Assembly: GCA_002256395.1 (NCBI GenBank)
Contig: NKJG01000001.1
Location: forward strand, 1,322,773-1,386,772
Direction: 5' to 3'
Length of the DNA stretch: 64,000 bases
Origin: Bacteroidetes bacterium B1(2017)
GTDB taxonomy: Bacteria; Bacteroidota; Bacteroidia; UKL13-3
Below are positions 26,108 through 38,200 of the stretch, piece after piece; the first letter of the stretch is position 1, and each line of letters starts with the position of its first letter. The notes beneath the pieces are model-generated. The model had not been told where the DNA came from, made no database searches, and worked only from the letters and a program-made list of their open reading frames with translations. The translations under genes and the position numbers were made by a program.

Positions 26108-27206
26108 CTGAGTTTAATTTAATTTCAAAAATAGTACCTTTTGGTTGGTTATCACTTACAGAAATTTTGCCATTATGTAAGGTAACCAAATGTTTCACAA
26201 TAAATAACCCCAAACCGGTCCCTTTTGTTTTACGTGTATTTTCGTCGCCTATTCTATAAAACTTGTTAAAAAGGAGTCGTTTGTCTTCCTCACTTATTCC
26301 TGGGCCTTCATCACTAATGCTAAAAATAACATGGCTTTGATCCTGCTTCAATGATACTTTTAAATTTGCATTCTTGCCACCATATTTTAAACCGTTCGAA
26401 ATGAGGTTGTTTACTACCATTTCAAGCGCTCCTGCATCGGCTTTTAAGATAACTTGATCTTCAATATCCATTTTAATTGCCTCTTCTGGAGGCCTAGGAT
26501 TATTAAAATTTGTCACGATATCTTGAAGTAATTCGCTAAAATTTAGAGTCTGTTTTTCTAATTCATATTTATGACTATCCAACTGAGCCGAAAGAAGTAA
26601 TTGTTCAACTTGATCTTGTAAACGTTTTGCTTCTTGAAGTGAATTTTCTACTATAGTTTTGGTTTGTTCCGGACTCATTTGTCGCCTAAGCAGAGTTTCC
26701 ATATACAGTTTCATGGCTGTAAGTGGTGTTTTTAATTCATGGGTTATGGAGAGTAAAAAATTGGCTTGAAGTTTCTTAAAAAATATTTCTTTTCTAAAAC
26801 TTCTATAACTCATAATTATTCCCCAAAACAAAAGGATTATCATAACAATTCCTTCTGCAATATACATGGTCTGTTTTCTTTTAAGACCTGTCTCTAAAGC
26901 CTCGTAACTATTAAGTTTGGGCCGAACCAAGAAGTTATTTAGAGGGGAGTATTTATCAATAAATTCAACCTCTAAATCAGGGTAATTTGCGTCAAAAAAT
27001 TTTCTTAATCCAAGCGTGTCATAAAACAATTCTTGGTCAACCGCACCTTGTAAATCAAAAGTGGCTTTGTAGCAATCTAATTCTAGTATCGATTTCTGCT
27101 GCTCATATATGGTTTTGCTATTGGAATAATGGGCATAGGTCCACCAACCAAATGCAGCAAAAATATACACACTTAAAATAATAAAAATGATTCTTGCTCT
27201 ATTCAA
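26097..27206 (-). CDS. Sensor histidine kinase
   Basis: 369 residues with two membrane helices (about 5-25 and 112-134) around a small periplasmic sensor of about 85 residues. HisKA follows with the phospho-acceptor in SITHELKTPL, then the HATPase domain with NNLISNGLKYGG (N box), DEGPGISEED (G1) and GTGLGLFIVK (G2). It has no HAMP or PAS domain. It overlaps the response regulator by 11 bases. PspC, an unknown membrane-associated protein and DUF2851 are upstream in the same direction, so it may sense envelope state; the signal is not known. Confidence 0.93.
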   Translation of the reverse strand: MNRARIIFIILSVYIFAAFGWWTYAHYSNSKTIYEQQKSILELDCYKATFDLQGAVDQELFYDTLGLRKFFDANYPDLEVEFIDKYSPLNNFLVRPKLNSYEALETGLKRKQTMYIAEGIVMIILLFWGIIMSYRSFRKEIFFKKLQANFLLSITHELKTPLTAMKLYMETLLRRQMSPEQTKTIVENSLQEAKRLQDQVEQLLLSAQLDSHKYELEKQTLNFSELLQDIVTNFNNPRPPEEAIKMDIEDQVILKADAGALEMVVNNLISNGLKYGGKNANLKVSLKQDQSHVIFSISDEGPGISEEDKRLLFNKFYRIGDENTRKTKGTGLGLFIVKHLVTLHNGKISVSDNQPKGTIFEIKLNSDAN

Positions 27207-27218
27207 AACTAACTATGA

Positions 27219-27437
27219 TTATATTTCCCAGAGGGTGTTTCTCTTAGGTTTGGTGTACTTTTTAATATTAATCCAAAAGGCCATCACCAAATAAATAATT
27301 ACCGGCGAACCCATAGTAATAAATGAGGTGTAAATAAAATAAAGGCGAATTTTTCCGGATGAAATTCCAAACCTATCGCCAAGGTAGCTGCATACACCAA
27401 ATGCGTGCTTTTCGACAAAGAATTTTAACTTATCCAT
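27219..27437 (-). CDS. PspC-domain small membrane protein
   Basis: 72 residues. The PspC motif is seen as GVCSYLGDRFGISSGKIRL followed by one long hydrophobic segment (about 33-54) and a basic tail. PspC proteins take part in the phage-shock envelope stress response or act as toxin-like membrane factors. It sits 12 bases upstream of the histidine kinase gene, which supports a link with envelope stress. Confidence 0.87.
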   Translation of the reverse strand: MDKLKFFVEKHAFGVCSYLGDRFGISSGKIRLYFIYTSFITMGSPVIIYLVMAFWINIKKYTKPKRNTLWEI

Positions 27438-27469
27438 AGTTTTGATTGAACACGAATTTATATAAACTT

Positions 27470-28045
27470 TTATTCTTTCAAGGTTTTAATTTGCCAGCCA
27501 TCCTTCATCTTGTGGTTTGGTTTGTCTGGAAACGCCACGTTTATTAATAAATTAAAGCTTAAACCTACTCCCAAGGAGAGGCCAATTTTACCTAAATCTG
27601 ATACTTGGTTTCTTGTATATAAACCATTTAAAACATAAAACGAACCCACAATAGCTCCAATACTTAAGGTTGATTTTAGAAATGTTCTTCCCATTCCACT
27701 TCTTCTAAAGGCAATTACATCCGAGTATTTTATCTCTTTGTATTGCAATTGTTGTTGCAATTTACTGCCCATATTTTCATCACTTCCAAAGGGTATTCCT
27801 AAAATAAAACTGCTATCGCCTATAAGGGTTAATGTGTTTTTAAAATATTCGGTCTGACCCAAGTACCCTTTGTAGCGAATGGAGAGCATATCACCTTCTT
27901 TCGCATGAATGATTTTTCCCTCATTTGGGTTTATAAAAACAATCGTTTGAGCCTGAATGGGAATCCAGCAAACCCACATCCATGCTAGGATATAGAGTTT
28001 ATATTTGTTTTTAGTAAGTGATTTCCAATGGCACATTGCAAGCAT
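27470..28045 (-). CDS. Exported or membrane-associated protein, function unknown
   Basis: 191 residues. The N-terminus is basic then hydrophobic (YILAWMWVCWIPIQAQ), read as a signal peptide; a further hydrophobic segment lies near 125-165 (LSIGAIVGSFYVLNGLY, LSLGVGLSFNLLINVAF). The mature start (IVFINPNEGKIIHAKEGD) suggests a small beta domain. The gene overlaps DUF2851 by 61 bases from the first ATG (28045) or 52 from the second (28036). No known family recognised. Confidence 0.65.
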   Translation of the reverse strand: MLAMCHWKSLTKNKYKLYILAWMWVCWIPIQAQTIVFINPNEGKIIHAKEGDMLSIRYKGYLGQTEYFKNTLTLIGDSSFILGIPFGSDENMGSKLQQQLQYKEIKYSDVIAFRRSGMGRTFLKSTLSIGAIVGSFYVLNGLYTRNQVSDLGKIGLSLGVGLSFNLLINVAFPDKPNHKMKDGWQIKTLKE

Positions 28046-29280
28046 TTATTATGGTTACAATAATAATTTTTTAATTGAAGTAGCGCTTGCGATTCCTTAG
28101 ATTTTTTTGCCACTAGGCCCAAATTAGCCCACATTTTTATAATTTTATTTTCTTCTGCCGGTATTTCTAAAAGCCAATCCTGAACCTTTTCACACAAATG
28201 GTCTAGTTGAAAATGTTTTCCATAGGCAAAGGCCATTGGCACTGCCACATTCATTACTATCGAATGAACAAGTTGCTCACTTACCTGAACTCTTTCCCAA
28301 TGCTCCTTTTTTTCGTTCGGATGTAAATCACCAATATTAATTTTTTGCGAACTTTTTGTTTTAAAAACTGCCCTTAAATCACTTAGGTTTTTACTTTTAA
28401 TAATTCCTTCCAACAAGTTAGAATGTGTGAGCATTAATTCGGCAAATTGGAGCACTCTAATAGTTGGAAAATTGGCTGGTCTTATTTTACCAAATTTCCA
28501 TGTCCACACATCTATTGTTTTGAGCGAATGTTTCTGTTGTAAATAGTTAAATTCTTTTTGCAAAGAAATTCCATACGCACTTTTAGGTGCATGGCCCAAA
28601 AACCCTGATACGCCTAGTATTATGGCTTGATAGGATAAGGTATTACCAGTATACTTTTTTAGAATAGAATAGGGTAAAAAATTTGTTACTTGTTCAAAGG
28701 CCTCTGCGTTCACTTTTTGTCCAAAACTCAGTGCTAATTGTTTATATAAAACCTCTTCCCAATTTCCTTTGGTTTGAACCAATTGTGCGTTAATTTTTTC
28801 AGCCTTTAATTCTAACCTTTCTGCACTCAAACGTTCTAACCAAAACCACAAAATTTCGGGTTCAGGTAAAGTAAAAATATGTCCACAAGGAATCTCTGCC
28901 CTTCCATTTAAAAGTGCTTGATAGGTTTGTAATAAACTTTCAGGAATGAGTTTCTTTAATTCAAGTGTAGGAATTTCATGCTGGTTCTTTAAATATACCG
29001 TTTGGTCGTTTTCCCAAACTACATGTAAAATAACATTTTCATAGGCTTTGTCTGTTTGGTGGCCATGTTTATACCAATCACTGCTATGAATATGTATTTC
29101 AACATTACCTGCCCAAATGGTATCCCCAATTTTAAGTTTGGCATTAAAGAAGTCTGGACCCGAATGGAGGTTTAATTGTCCAGGGTTAAAAATGGTGATA
29201 GGTTGTTGCTGAATGCTGCATAAAGCAAAATGCAATAAATATTTATTTTGCCATATGTATTGGAGTAAATCCTCGTTCAT
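27985..29280 (-). CDS. DUF2851 family protein
   Basis: 431-residue cytosolic protein. The DUF2851 pattern is clear: MNEDLLQYIWQNKYL, then GQLNLHSGPDFFNAKLKIG, a WAGNVEIHIHSSDWYKHGH segment and AYENVILHVVWEND. The C-terminus holds four Cys in LKNYYCNHNKCLQCAIG, which could bind a metal. The His and Asp residues of the N-terminal part look like a nuclease-type or metal site but no activity is known. First gene of the leftward group. Confidence 0.85.
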   Translation of the reverse strand: MNEDLLQYIWQNKYLLHFALCSIQQQPITIFNPGQLNLHSGPDFFNAKLKIGDTIWAGNVEIHIHSSDWYKHGHQTDKAYENVILHVVWENDQTVYLKNQHEIPTLELKKLIPESLLQTYQALLNGRAEIPCGHIFTLPEPEILWFWLERLSAERLELKAEKINAQLVQTKGNWEEVLYKQLALSFGQKVNAEAFEQVTNFLPYSILKKYTGNTLSYQAIILGVSGFLGHAPKSAYGISLQKEFNYLQQKHSLKTIDVWTWKFGKIRPANFPTIRVLQFAELMLTHSNLLEGIIKSKNLSDLRAVFKTKSSQKINIGDLHPNEKKEHWERVQVSEQLVHSIVMNVAVPMAFAYGKHFQLDHLCEKVQDWLLEIPAEENKIIKMWANLGLVAKKSKESQALLQLKNYYCNHNKCLQCAIGNHLLKTNINSIS

Positions 29281-29454
29281 ATAGGTTAATTAATGGTTAA
29301 GTTATTAAACGGATCTTTGCACAAAAAATAACCTTTCCTATGTATATAGGCCTTTCATGCTCTTTGTGTTGGACCATTAATAGGGCAATTTTTGCGGCTC
29401 TTGATTTCCTCAATCATTACTCTTACCTTGCCTCCCTAATTTTATCCGGTAATT

Positions 29455-31977
29455 ATGAAAAAATTTCTTTTCGCATTGGTGTTTGCGCTTTCACAGGCCT
29501 CTGTTTGGTCTCAAACTGCTTTGCCCACATTTTGGTCATTCACCAATCCAAGTCCAACTGAAGACTCTACTATTTGTCCAAGTGGCTGGAAAACAAGATT
29601 AAATATTACAGTTACAGGAACAACACCTTATACCTACTCTGCTGGAAGTGATGGAAATGCTTCCTGTAGATTGGATGGTCAAAATGAATATGTGCAAATT
29701 TGGTTTGCCGAAAAGCCAGGAACTTTAAGTTATTATTTAAAGGGAACGGGCATAAATCCAAATCCTGCTTTTAGCGGTACCTTTAGTGTTCAGGAATCGG
29801 TAGATGGCACTAGTTGGACAGATTTACGTTCATTAACAGCTATGACAGGTGCGTTCGTAAAGTATACAGAAACTCCAGCTGCCACAAGCCGATATGTTCG
29901 TTTCTTTTATACCACCAAGGTTTCAGGAAGTAATGTGGCTTTAGATAGTGTTTATTTGGCAAAGCCAACAGCTAGCACTAATGCTAGTATTAATGTAAAA
30001 AGAAGTGGAGTATCTTTAGTAAATGGAGGAACACAAATTATTGGAAATACAGCCTCTACAGTTTTTACCATTAAAAACGAAGGAACAGTGAATGCGTTAA
30101 CTATATCATCCATTGCTTTAAGTGGTATGAATGCTTCAGATTATAGCATTTCAAATGCTCCTACTTCAATTGCTGCAAATGATTCTGCAAACTTTACCTT
30201 GAATTTTAACCTGACAAACGCAGGGTCTAGATTTGCCACATTTACAATTAATAGTAATTCAACAGACAATAGTACCTATGCTGTTAATTTGTATGGTATA
30301 GCAGGACCCCTTGCAAGCCAGCCAACTTCTCAAGCATCTGCAATGACATTTACCAACCTTAAAGCATATACTTTTAATGTTGGATTTTCTGACCCTACTC
30401 CTAAACCAGATGCGTATCTTGTTTTGCGTAAGAAGGGTTCTCCAATTACCGAAGTGCCTGTTGATGGACAAACCTATCTACGTGGAGACAATATTGGGTC
30501 AGCGCAAGTAGCCTATATTGGATCAGCAAATTCCTTTAAGCCAAGTTATATTGTTGCTGGTACAACCTATTATTTTGCAGTATTCTCTATTAATGGACCT
30601 GCCGGATTTGAAAACTATCTTACAGGCTCCCCATTAACCAACAGTACAACTACACCAGGTGGTAATCCTGGAGCCTATTATGGAAGTATTAATCCATATG
30701 CACCAAATTTTATTTCTCAATTATCAGCTAAAATTAATGTACACGATACTATTTTTTATAGTAACTACACCTCAACTATCGTAAACAATTTTTTGACTAG
30801 AGATACAATTGGTGGTACCAAGGTTGTTAATTGTGTATATTCATCCATTCCTTATATTTATAATGAGCCATTTGTTTGGTGGGGTAATGGAAATGGAACT
30901 TTAACTCGCGAACACACCTATCCACAAAGCTGGATGCCTAGTAATACTGGTGGTGGATGGCCAATTGTTAATGGGAAAGAATTACCTGAATACAATGACC
31001 AACATCATTTATTTCCTGCCGACCAATTAAAGGCAAATGGGTTACGTTCAAACAACCCATTTGGTGAGGTTGTTACAATCACCACTCAAAATGGCGAAGG
31101 TAAACTGGGTAAAGATTCTGCCAATAAAACTGTTTATGAACCTAGAGACTCTCAAAAGGGCGACGTAGCTAGAGCTTTGTTTTATATGTGTACCACGTAC
31201 AATGGAGTAAATGGTGTTAATTGGGGCTTTTCATCAGCCATTGGAGCAAAACAAACAGAAGCTATTTTGAAAAAATGGCATCAACAAGATCCACCTGATG
31301 CATTTGAGATTGCACGTAATGAATACATAGCTTCTTCTCAAAAGAATAGAAATCCATTTATTGATCATCCTGAATGGGCCGCACGTATTAACTTCAATAC
31401 CATGACGTATATTCCTGTTGATACTACAGGACCCAAAAAACCTTTAATTGTATTACAAACTCCAGTTTCTACAGATATTTGGGAAAAAGGTAAACAATCA
31501 AAAATTAGCTGGACATCAACCGATGTGGATACTATCCAAGTTTATTTCTCAGATGATTCGTTGAAAACTCAAACCCTTATGACTACTGTTCCTGCTAAAA
31601 TGGATTCAATCCTATTTACCAGTGGCTTTGTGTATTCGCACCCAAGTGGAATTGTTATTTTAAAGGATAAATATTCTGCAACTGCCGACACCTCAAATTA
31701 TTTTAAATTGAGTATGGTAAATGGTATTGGTTCAAACTTACTTTCAAGTAATATTTCTATTTATCCAAATCCAGCAAAAGACGAATTGTTTATTGATGGT
31801 ATAGATGCTTCTATGAAGGCAAATTATGTAATCTATAATTTTGCCGGAATTAAGTTAGTTGAAGGTGAACTTAGCAATCAAAATAAAATAGATATTAAAG
31901 AACTAAATGAAGGTTATTTTGTTATGCAGATTCACACCGAAAATGGAACTCTAAATAAGGTTTTTATTAAGAACTAA
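29455..31977 (+). CDS. T9SS-exported endonuclease I family nuclease
   Basis: 840 residues. Signal peptide 1-20; a discoidin-like sandwich with FWSFTNPSP (about 21-170); an ASPM/HYDIN-like 'choice-of-anchor D' domain (about 175-285, FTIKNEGTVNALTI); an Fn3-like stretch; then an endonuclease I (EndA, Pfam PF04231) domain about 400-640 with the active-site segments REHTYPQSWM and NDQHHLFPADQLKANGLRSN. An Ig-like domain and a T9SS type A sorting domain (SIYPNPAKDELFI) end it. It should be an extracellular DNA/RNA-degrading enzyme, serving nutrient or phosphate scavenging. The next gene encodes another T9SS cargo. Confidence 0.88.
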   Translation: MKKFLFALVFALSQASVWSQTALPTFWSFTNPSPTEDSTICPSGWKTRLNITVTGTTPYTYSAGSDGNASCRLDGQNEYVQIWFAEKPGTLSYYLKGTGINPNPAFSGTFSVQESVDGTSWTDLRSLTAMTGAFVKYTETPAATSRYVRFFYTTKVSGSNVALDSVYLAKPTASTNASINVKRSGVSLVNGGTQIIGNTASTVFTIKNEGTVNALTISSIALSGMNASDYSISNAPTSIAANDSANFTLNFNLTNAGSRFATFTINSNSTDNSTYAVNLYGIAGPLASQPTSQASAMTFTNLKAYTFNVGFSDPTPKPDAYLVLRKKGSPITEVPVDGQTYLRGDNIGSAQVAYIGSANSFKPSYIVAGTTYYFAVFSINGPAGFENYLTGSPLTNSTTTPGGNPGAYYGSINPYAPNFISQLSAKINVHDTIFYSNYTSTIVNNFLTRDTIGGTKVVNCVYSSIPYIYNEPFVWWGNGNGTLTREHTYPQSWMPSNTGGGWPIVNGKELPEYNDQHHLFPADQLKANGLRSNNPFGEVVTITTQNGEGKLGKDSANKTVYEPRDSQKGDVARALFYMCTTYNGVNGVNWGFSSAIGAKQTEAILKKWHQQDPPDAFEIARNEYIASSQKNRNPFIDHPEWAARINFNTMTYIPVDTTGPKKPLIVLQTPVSTDIWEKGKQSKISWTSTDVDTIQVYFSDDSLKTQTLMTTVPAKMDSILFTSGFVYSHPSGIVILKDKYSATADTSNYFKLSMVNGIGSNLLSSNISIYPNPAKDELFIDGIDASMKANYVIYNFAGIKLVEGELSNQNKIDIKELNEGYFVMQIHTENGTLNKVFIKN

Positions 31978-32229
31978 CTCTCTGAAATCTTAATATTGTC
32001 TTAATGTTTGGCCATTATTTTGTATTTTTATTATTAAAAACGAACATAAATAACTGATATTCAGTATTTGTGTTAAAATTATATACAAAAGACTTTGATG
32101 GATAAATAAAGATAAATAAATTACAAGCCGTATTGAATGTATAAACACAGAAAAAATATTCTCATCAGAGAGTGTTATTTGTGCATACAATTGAAAAGAA
32201 AATAGATAAACAAACAAGATAGATTAATT
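31978..32229 (+). other. Leader region of the giant surface protein gene
   Basis: 252 bases, very AT-rich, with no gene I can support. It likely holds the promoter and 5' UTR of the 2888-residue protein, but no good TTG/TAnnTTTG pair was found. A weak hairpin or terminator for the nuclease gene is not obvious. Confidence 0.4.
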
Positions 32230-35200
32230 ATGGAAAAAACAATTACTACAAGGAGAGTTAGTTATCGCAGAAATGCAATACTACTCACAATGTTGCTAGC
32301 TATGTTTTCCTTTGGGAAACTTATCGCGCAACCACTCAGTGGTTCCTACACGGTAGGTTCCGGAGGAAACTATGGTACCATTTCGGCTGCCTTGGCAGCG
32401 CTTAACACAAATGGTGTTAGTGGTCCAGTTACCATGAACATTTTACCTGGTACTTACACCACAACTACTGCTATTTCAATTGGCACGTATGCTGGTGTAG
32501 ATGCTACAAACACCTTAACTTTTGATGGAGGTAGCGCAGCTACTACTACTATATCAGGTAGTATTTCTACATCTGCAATTTTGGTGGTAAATCAGGCAAA
32601 GTATGTTACGGTTAAGAATTTAACCATTTCAAACACCTTCGCTGGTTCTTGTGCGGGTTTTGCAATTGTAGGTTCAACAACCACAAATGCAGGTACAGGT
32701 ACAACAATTAAACGTTGTATTATTAACCTTCCAAACCATGGTACCTCAACGGCCTATGGTATTAGCTCTGGTACCTCTACTGTAGGTTACGGTGCTGCTT
32801 CAACTAGAATTGACTCTGTTACTGTAGATTCAAACACCATTAATGGTGGTTACTATGGTATTTATTTATATGGTAGCACTACTGTAGCAAATACATACAA
32901 TCGCGAAATTAAAGTTAGAGGAAATACCTTAAACAATGTGTACTACTACGGTATGTATTTATACTACCTTCAAAATGGTATCGATGTAATGGGTAATACC
33001 TTAAACATGGGTTCAAGTTCTTTCTATGGTATATACATGATGTATAACTATAACCATTTTACAGGTAACAACCCTACAAGAATTATTGGAAACAAAATTT
33101 TCAATACTGCTTACTGTCTATATTATTATTATTCTACTGCTGGTACTGCTAACCCTACTCAAATCTATAATAATACTATTGTAGGTAGAGCTGGAACTTA
33201 CTGCTATGGTTTGTATTTGTATAATGGTTCTACTTATGTTGGTAATACTTTAGTATATCATAATACAGTTAAAAGTTTAAATTCAATTTACGGTTACGGT
33301 GTATATTATTATAACCCAACTGCTGGTGGTAATACCAGTGTAATGAATAATATTTTTGCTATTAGCACAACCAGTACTGGTTATTATGCCGCTTATTTTG
33401 CAACCAACCCTGCCAACCCTGTTGGTGGTCAAGCTGTAAATAACAACGATTATATTTTAACTGGTTCAAGTGCTCCTAACTTAGTTTATAGAGCCGGTGC
33501 TTTTACTACTACTACTTATAATACTGCATCAGCTGGTGGTGACTCTTCAAAAAACATCATGCCTGCATTTACTTCTATCACCAATGATGGTCACTTAGCA
33601 GATGGTTGTAATCCTAAAGGTTCTCCAATAGGTAGCTTCTACGTTCCTAATGACCAAGATGATCAACCAAGATCAATTGCAACACCATTAATTGGTTCTG
33701 ATGAGTTTGTTGGTGTAAATGATAATATAAAAGCTGTTTCAATGTTGGCTCCAGCTATGCCTATTACATCTGGTTCACAAGATTTAGTTTTATTAGTTAA
33801 AAACGTTGGAGCAAATACGGTTACTTCATTTAGCGTAGCATATACCCTGAATGGTGGTACGCCAGTTGTTCAAACATACTCTGGTACCTTATTGCCTTGT
33901 GATACTGTTAGTATGGTATTTACAGGTGCAAACCAAATTAACTTAGGTGCAAGTAATGCAATTAAAGTTTATACTTATTCTCCAAATTCAACTGCAGATG
34001 CAGATGCAACTAATGACACGATTGCTGCTACCTTAAAAGCACCTCTTTCTGGTATTTATACTGTTGGTGCAGGTGGAAACTATCCTAACCCAGTTGCTGC
34101 TGCTGCAGATTTAGCAAATGGTCTTGGTGGTCCAGTTATTTTTAAAGTATTACCTGGAACCTATACCGGTCAAGTAATTGTAAATGGTCCAATCCCTGGA
34201 GCAAGTGCAACAAACACATTAACTTGGGAAGGTGATACTGCTTCAACTAGAATTATTACTGCTGCTGTTTCTGGACAAGCTGCCTTTTTGATTAATGGCG
34301 CTAAATATGTTGCAGTTCGCAATTTAACAGTTAACAATACTGCTACTGGTTCAGTTGGTATTGCAATTGTTGGTAGTGGTTCAGATAATAATGGTACAGG
34401 TTGTTCTATTACAAAATGTACTGTAAATATGGTAAATACTACTTCTGTTGCATACGGTATTACTGTAACAGCAACTGCAAATGGTTTTGGTTTATCAAAT
34501 CACCAAATGGACTCAATTACTATAGATAGCAATACTGTTAACTATGGTTATTATGGTATTGGTATTTATGGTAATACTGCTGGTAACTCATCATTTAATA
34601 GAAACTTTAAAGTTAGAGGTAATACAGTAAACACTCCATACTACTATGGTATGTATATGTATTATATCTATAACCAAATTGATGTATTAAGAAATACAGT
34701 AGTGTATGCACCAGGTAATACAGTTGGATACGGTATCTATATGTACTATTGCTACAATACCTCTGCTAATGCAACCCAATTTATTGGAAACAGAGTAGAT
34801 GGTGGTGCATATGGTGGTTTCTATTTATATATGTTAACGGGTACTGCTCCAGTTGATATTATAAATAACGTTGCTGGTAGAACTACATATGGTTATAACT
34901 ACCAAATGTACCTATACGCTGCAAGTTCTAGTTTTGTAAGATTCTACCACAATACATTGGTACAAGATTTTGCTCAAACTAGTGCTACTTATTCCCCATT
35001 GGTTGCATACTTCCCTGGAAATGCATTAATTAAGAATAACATTTTTGCAAACACCGCAACTACAGGTACACAAACAGCTTGTTATTTATATACTGCTCCA
35101 TCAGCTGCTAACTCAATTAACTACAATGTTTATTGGAATGCAGCTAATCCAGGTGCTGTAATCTACAGAGGTTCAAATTATACAAACGCTAACTTCAATA

Positions 35201-38200
35201 CCCCAACAGCGGGTGGTGACTCTTCATTATTTGCAGATCCTAAATTTATTAGTAATACTAACTTACAAGTTGGAACTTGCTATACTGGTGTTGATTTAAC
35301 TTCACTTGTGCCTGCAGATATAAATAATGTAGTTCGTAACGTGCCACCTAAAATTGGTGCATACGAAAACACTACTCCATTATCGTATGTTTCTTCAAAC
35401 ACTATCCAAAGAACTGGTGCAGTTGCTCCAGGTGCTACAGATTTCCCAGTGTTAAGAATGCCAGTTGTATTTACTGGTTGTGGTAATGGTGTTGTTTCTA
35501 ATTTCTACTTTAAAACCACTGGTACTACAGCTGCAAGTAATATTGCTTCTGCTAAAGTTTATAATACTGGTGTGTCTCCTAACTTCAACATGTCTAAATT
35601 AGTTGGAACAGTTTATTCTCCTTCTGGAGCATTTACGTTTGCTGTTAACGATACTGTTAATCGTAATTTTGGTGATACTACCAACTATTGGTTAGTGTAT
35701 GATGTAAGTGGAACTGCAACTAATGGTAATTTCTTGGATGCAACTTTTGATAGCTTAACGGTTTTAGGTTTAAACAAAATCCCTACAGTTTCTAACCCAA
35801 CTGGTAACTTAGTAGTTACTGCTCCTATGACTTATTTGAGTTCAACTGCTACTCATCCTACAAATCAATATGTTGTTCCTGGAAGTTTAAATAACCAATT
35901 ATTACGTATTCGTGTTATTACTTCTTCAATTGGTTCACCAATTGCTGCTACTTCATTCAGTTTAAATACTACTGGTGGTGGTATGGATACCTTGAATATT
36001 GTAAATGCTAAATTGTATTACACTGCTAATAGCTCAACATTTGCTGCAACTACTCTGTTTGGTTCTTATGTTCCAACTGGTTTAACTGCTGCTACTTGGA
36101 GCCCTTATGTAATTACAGGTAGCCAACAATTGTCTAATGATACTAACTATTTCTGGTTAACTTATGATATCAAAACTGGTGCAGTAGTTGGCGATTCAGT
36201 TGACGCTGAAGTTACTTCAATTACAATTAATAGTACTGCTCAAACTCCAACTGTTACAGCCCCTGCTGGTATGCGTAAAGTTAGAAACGACTATTGTGTT
36301 TCTAAAGCAACATCTACTGCTGACGAGGAAATTTGGAACGTAACTTTTGGTACCTTAAATAATACTTCTACTTGTTTAACTACAGGCGGTCCTGGTAGTA
36401 CATTAAATATGTACTCTGATTATTCAGCTATTTCTGCACCAAACATTCCAGCTGGTATTCCAACTCCAGTTTCAATTCTTACAAGTTCTTGTGGTGGTAA
36501 CTATACTTCATCTGCAGTAATCTATATTGATTACAACCAAGATGGTTTATTTACTGGTGCTAATGAGCAAGTATATTTCTCTGGTTCATTTACTGGATCT
36601 ACAGCAAGTATCTTAAAAACAGGTTCAATTACAGTTCCTTGTACAGCTACTCCAGGTTTAACTAGAATGCGTGTTATTTACCATGAGTCAAGTGTTGCTG
36701 CTCCTTCATGTGGTACATACACTTGGGGTGAGACAGAAGACTATACAATTAATATTGTAAATGGTCCTGCTACTTTCACCAATACTACTGCAATTCAAGT
36801 TTTAGGTGCTACTTCTGCTGGTGCTTCAGATGTTCCTGTGTTAAGAGTTCCTGTTAAAGTAACTGCTTCTCCTTGTAACCCTGCTGTTATTACAGAATTT
36901 AACTTTAATACTTCTGGTACTACCGCTGTTGGTGATATTACTGCTGCTAAATTGTATAAAACAAATACTTCAAGTGTATTTAATACTAACAAATTGGTAG
37001 GTACTGTTTACTCTCCAAGTGGTTCATTTACTTTCTTTGTAACAGATACAGCTAATAACGATACCAATAACTATTGGTTAGCTTATGATATCTCTTCATC
37101 TGCATTAAATGCTCACGTAATTGATGCTAGATTTGATAGTGTTCAAGCTTTTGGTTCATACTACACGCCAATTAATGGTAACCCAACTGGAAACAGATTA
37201 ATTTCAGTTCCTATGACTTTCTTAGGTGCTTCAATTATTCACCCTGATTTAAGTGTAGCTGAAACTAACTCAACTAATAATAGAATGTTGAGAATTATGG
37301 TTAGAACAAGTAGCTCTGGTTCTTCAGTTGCTGCAACTCAATTTGCCTTGGCTACAACAGGTGGTGGTAATGATACTGCTAACATTGCAAATGCTAAAAT
37401 GTATTATACTGGTGCAAGTTCTACTTTTGCTACCACTACCTTGTTTGGATCATATACTGTAAGTTCTCCAACTTCATCTACTTGGCCTGCATATGCCATT
37501 ACTGGTAACCAATCATTATTAAATGATACCAACTACTTCTGGTTAACTTATGACATTAAGTCTGCAGCAATTTTATTTGACTCTGTAGATGCTGAATTAA
37601 CTGGTTTAACTGTTGGAGGTGTTGCTCAAACTCCTTCAGTTGGTTCTGCTGCTGGTAATCGTAAGATTCGTGCTCCATATTGTGCATCTACTGCTACCTT
37701 ATCTGGTGATGAAGATATTTTTGGTGTTCAATTTGGAACATTAAATAATACCTCTGGTTGTACTACTACAGCTCCTGGTCCTGGTTCAGTTAATCAGTTC
37801 TATGCTAATTACACTACTTCAGTTGCTGCTCCTAGCATTCCTGCTGGTATTGCAACTCCAATTAATATTACTAAAGGTACTTGCGGTGGTTTCTACGGTG
37901 AGGTAATCTCAGTATATATTGATTTGAACCAAGATGGTTTATTTACTGGTACTGGTGAAAATGTGTACACTTCTGCTTATGCAACAGGTTCTGCAAATCA
38001 AGTTATCACTGGTTCAGTTACAATTCCTTGTACTGCCACTCCTGGTATTACTCGTATGCGTGTAGTATATGTTGAAGGTACAGCTGCTCCTGCTTGTGGT
38101 ACTTACGGATGGGGAGAAACAGAAGACTATAACATTAACATCGTAAATGGTGCAGCTTCTTATACTAGCTCATCAACTATCCAACAAACTGGTTCAGTTT

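Noticed and set aside
29455..31977. Toxin or anti-phage nuclease
   Set aside because: The nuclease carries a signal peptide and T9SS sorting domain and no immunity gene is adjacent, so a secreted digestive role is more likely.
31990..32217. Leftward 75-residue open frame in the leader of the giant gene
   Set aside because: Very hydrophobic and AT-driven, no recognisable family, and it lies in the region that must hold the promoter and 5' UTR. Treated as chance.
36795..36992. Leftward frames inside the giant gene
   Set aside because: Shadow frames created by the strong codon bias of the plus-strand gene.
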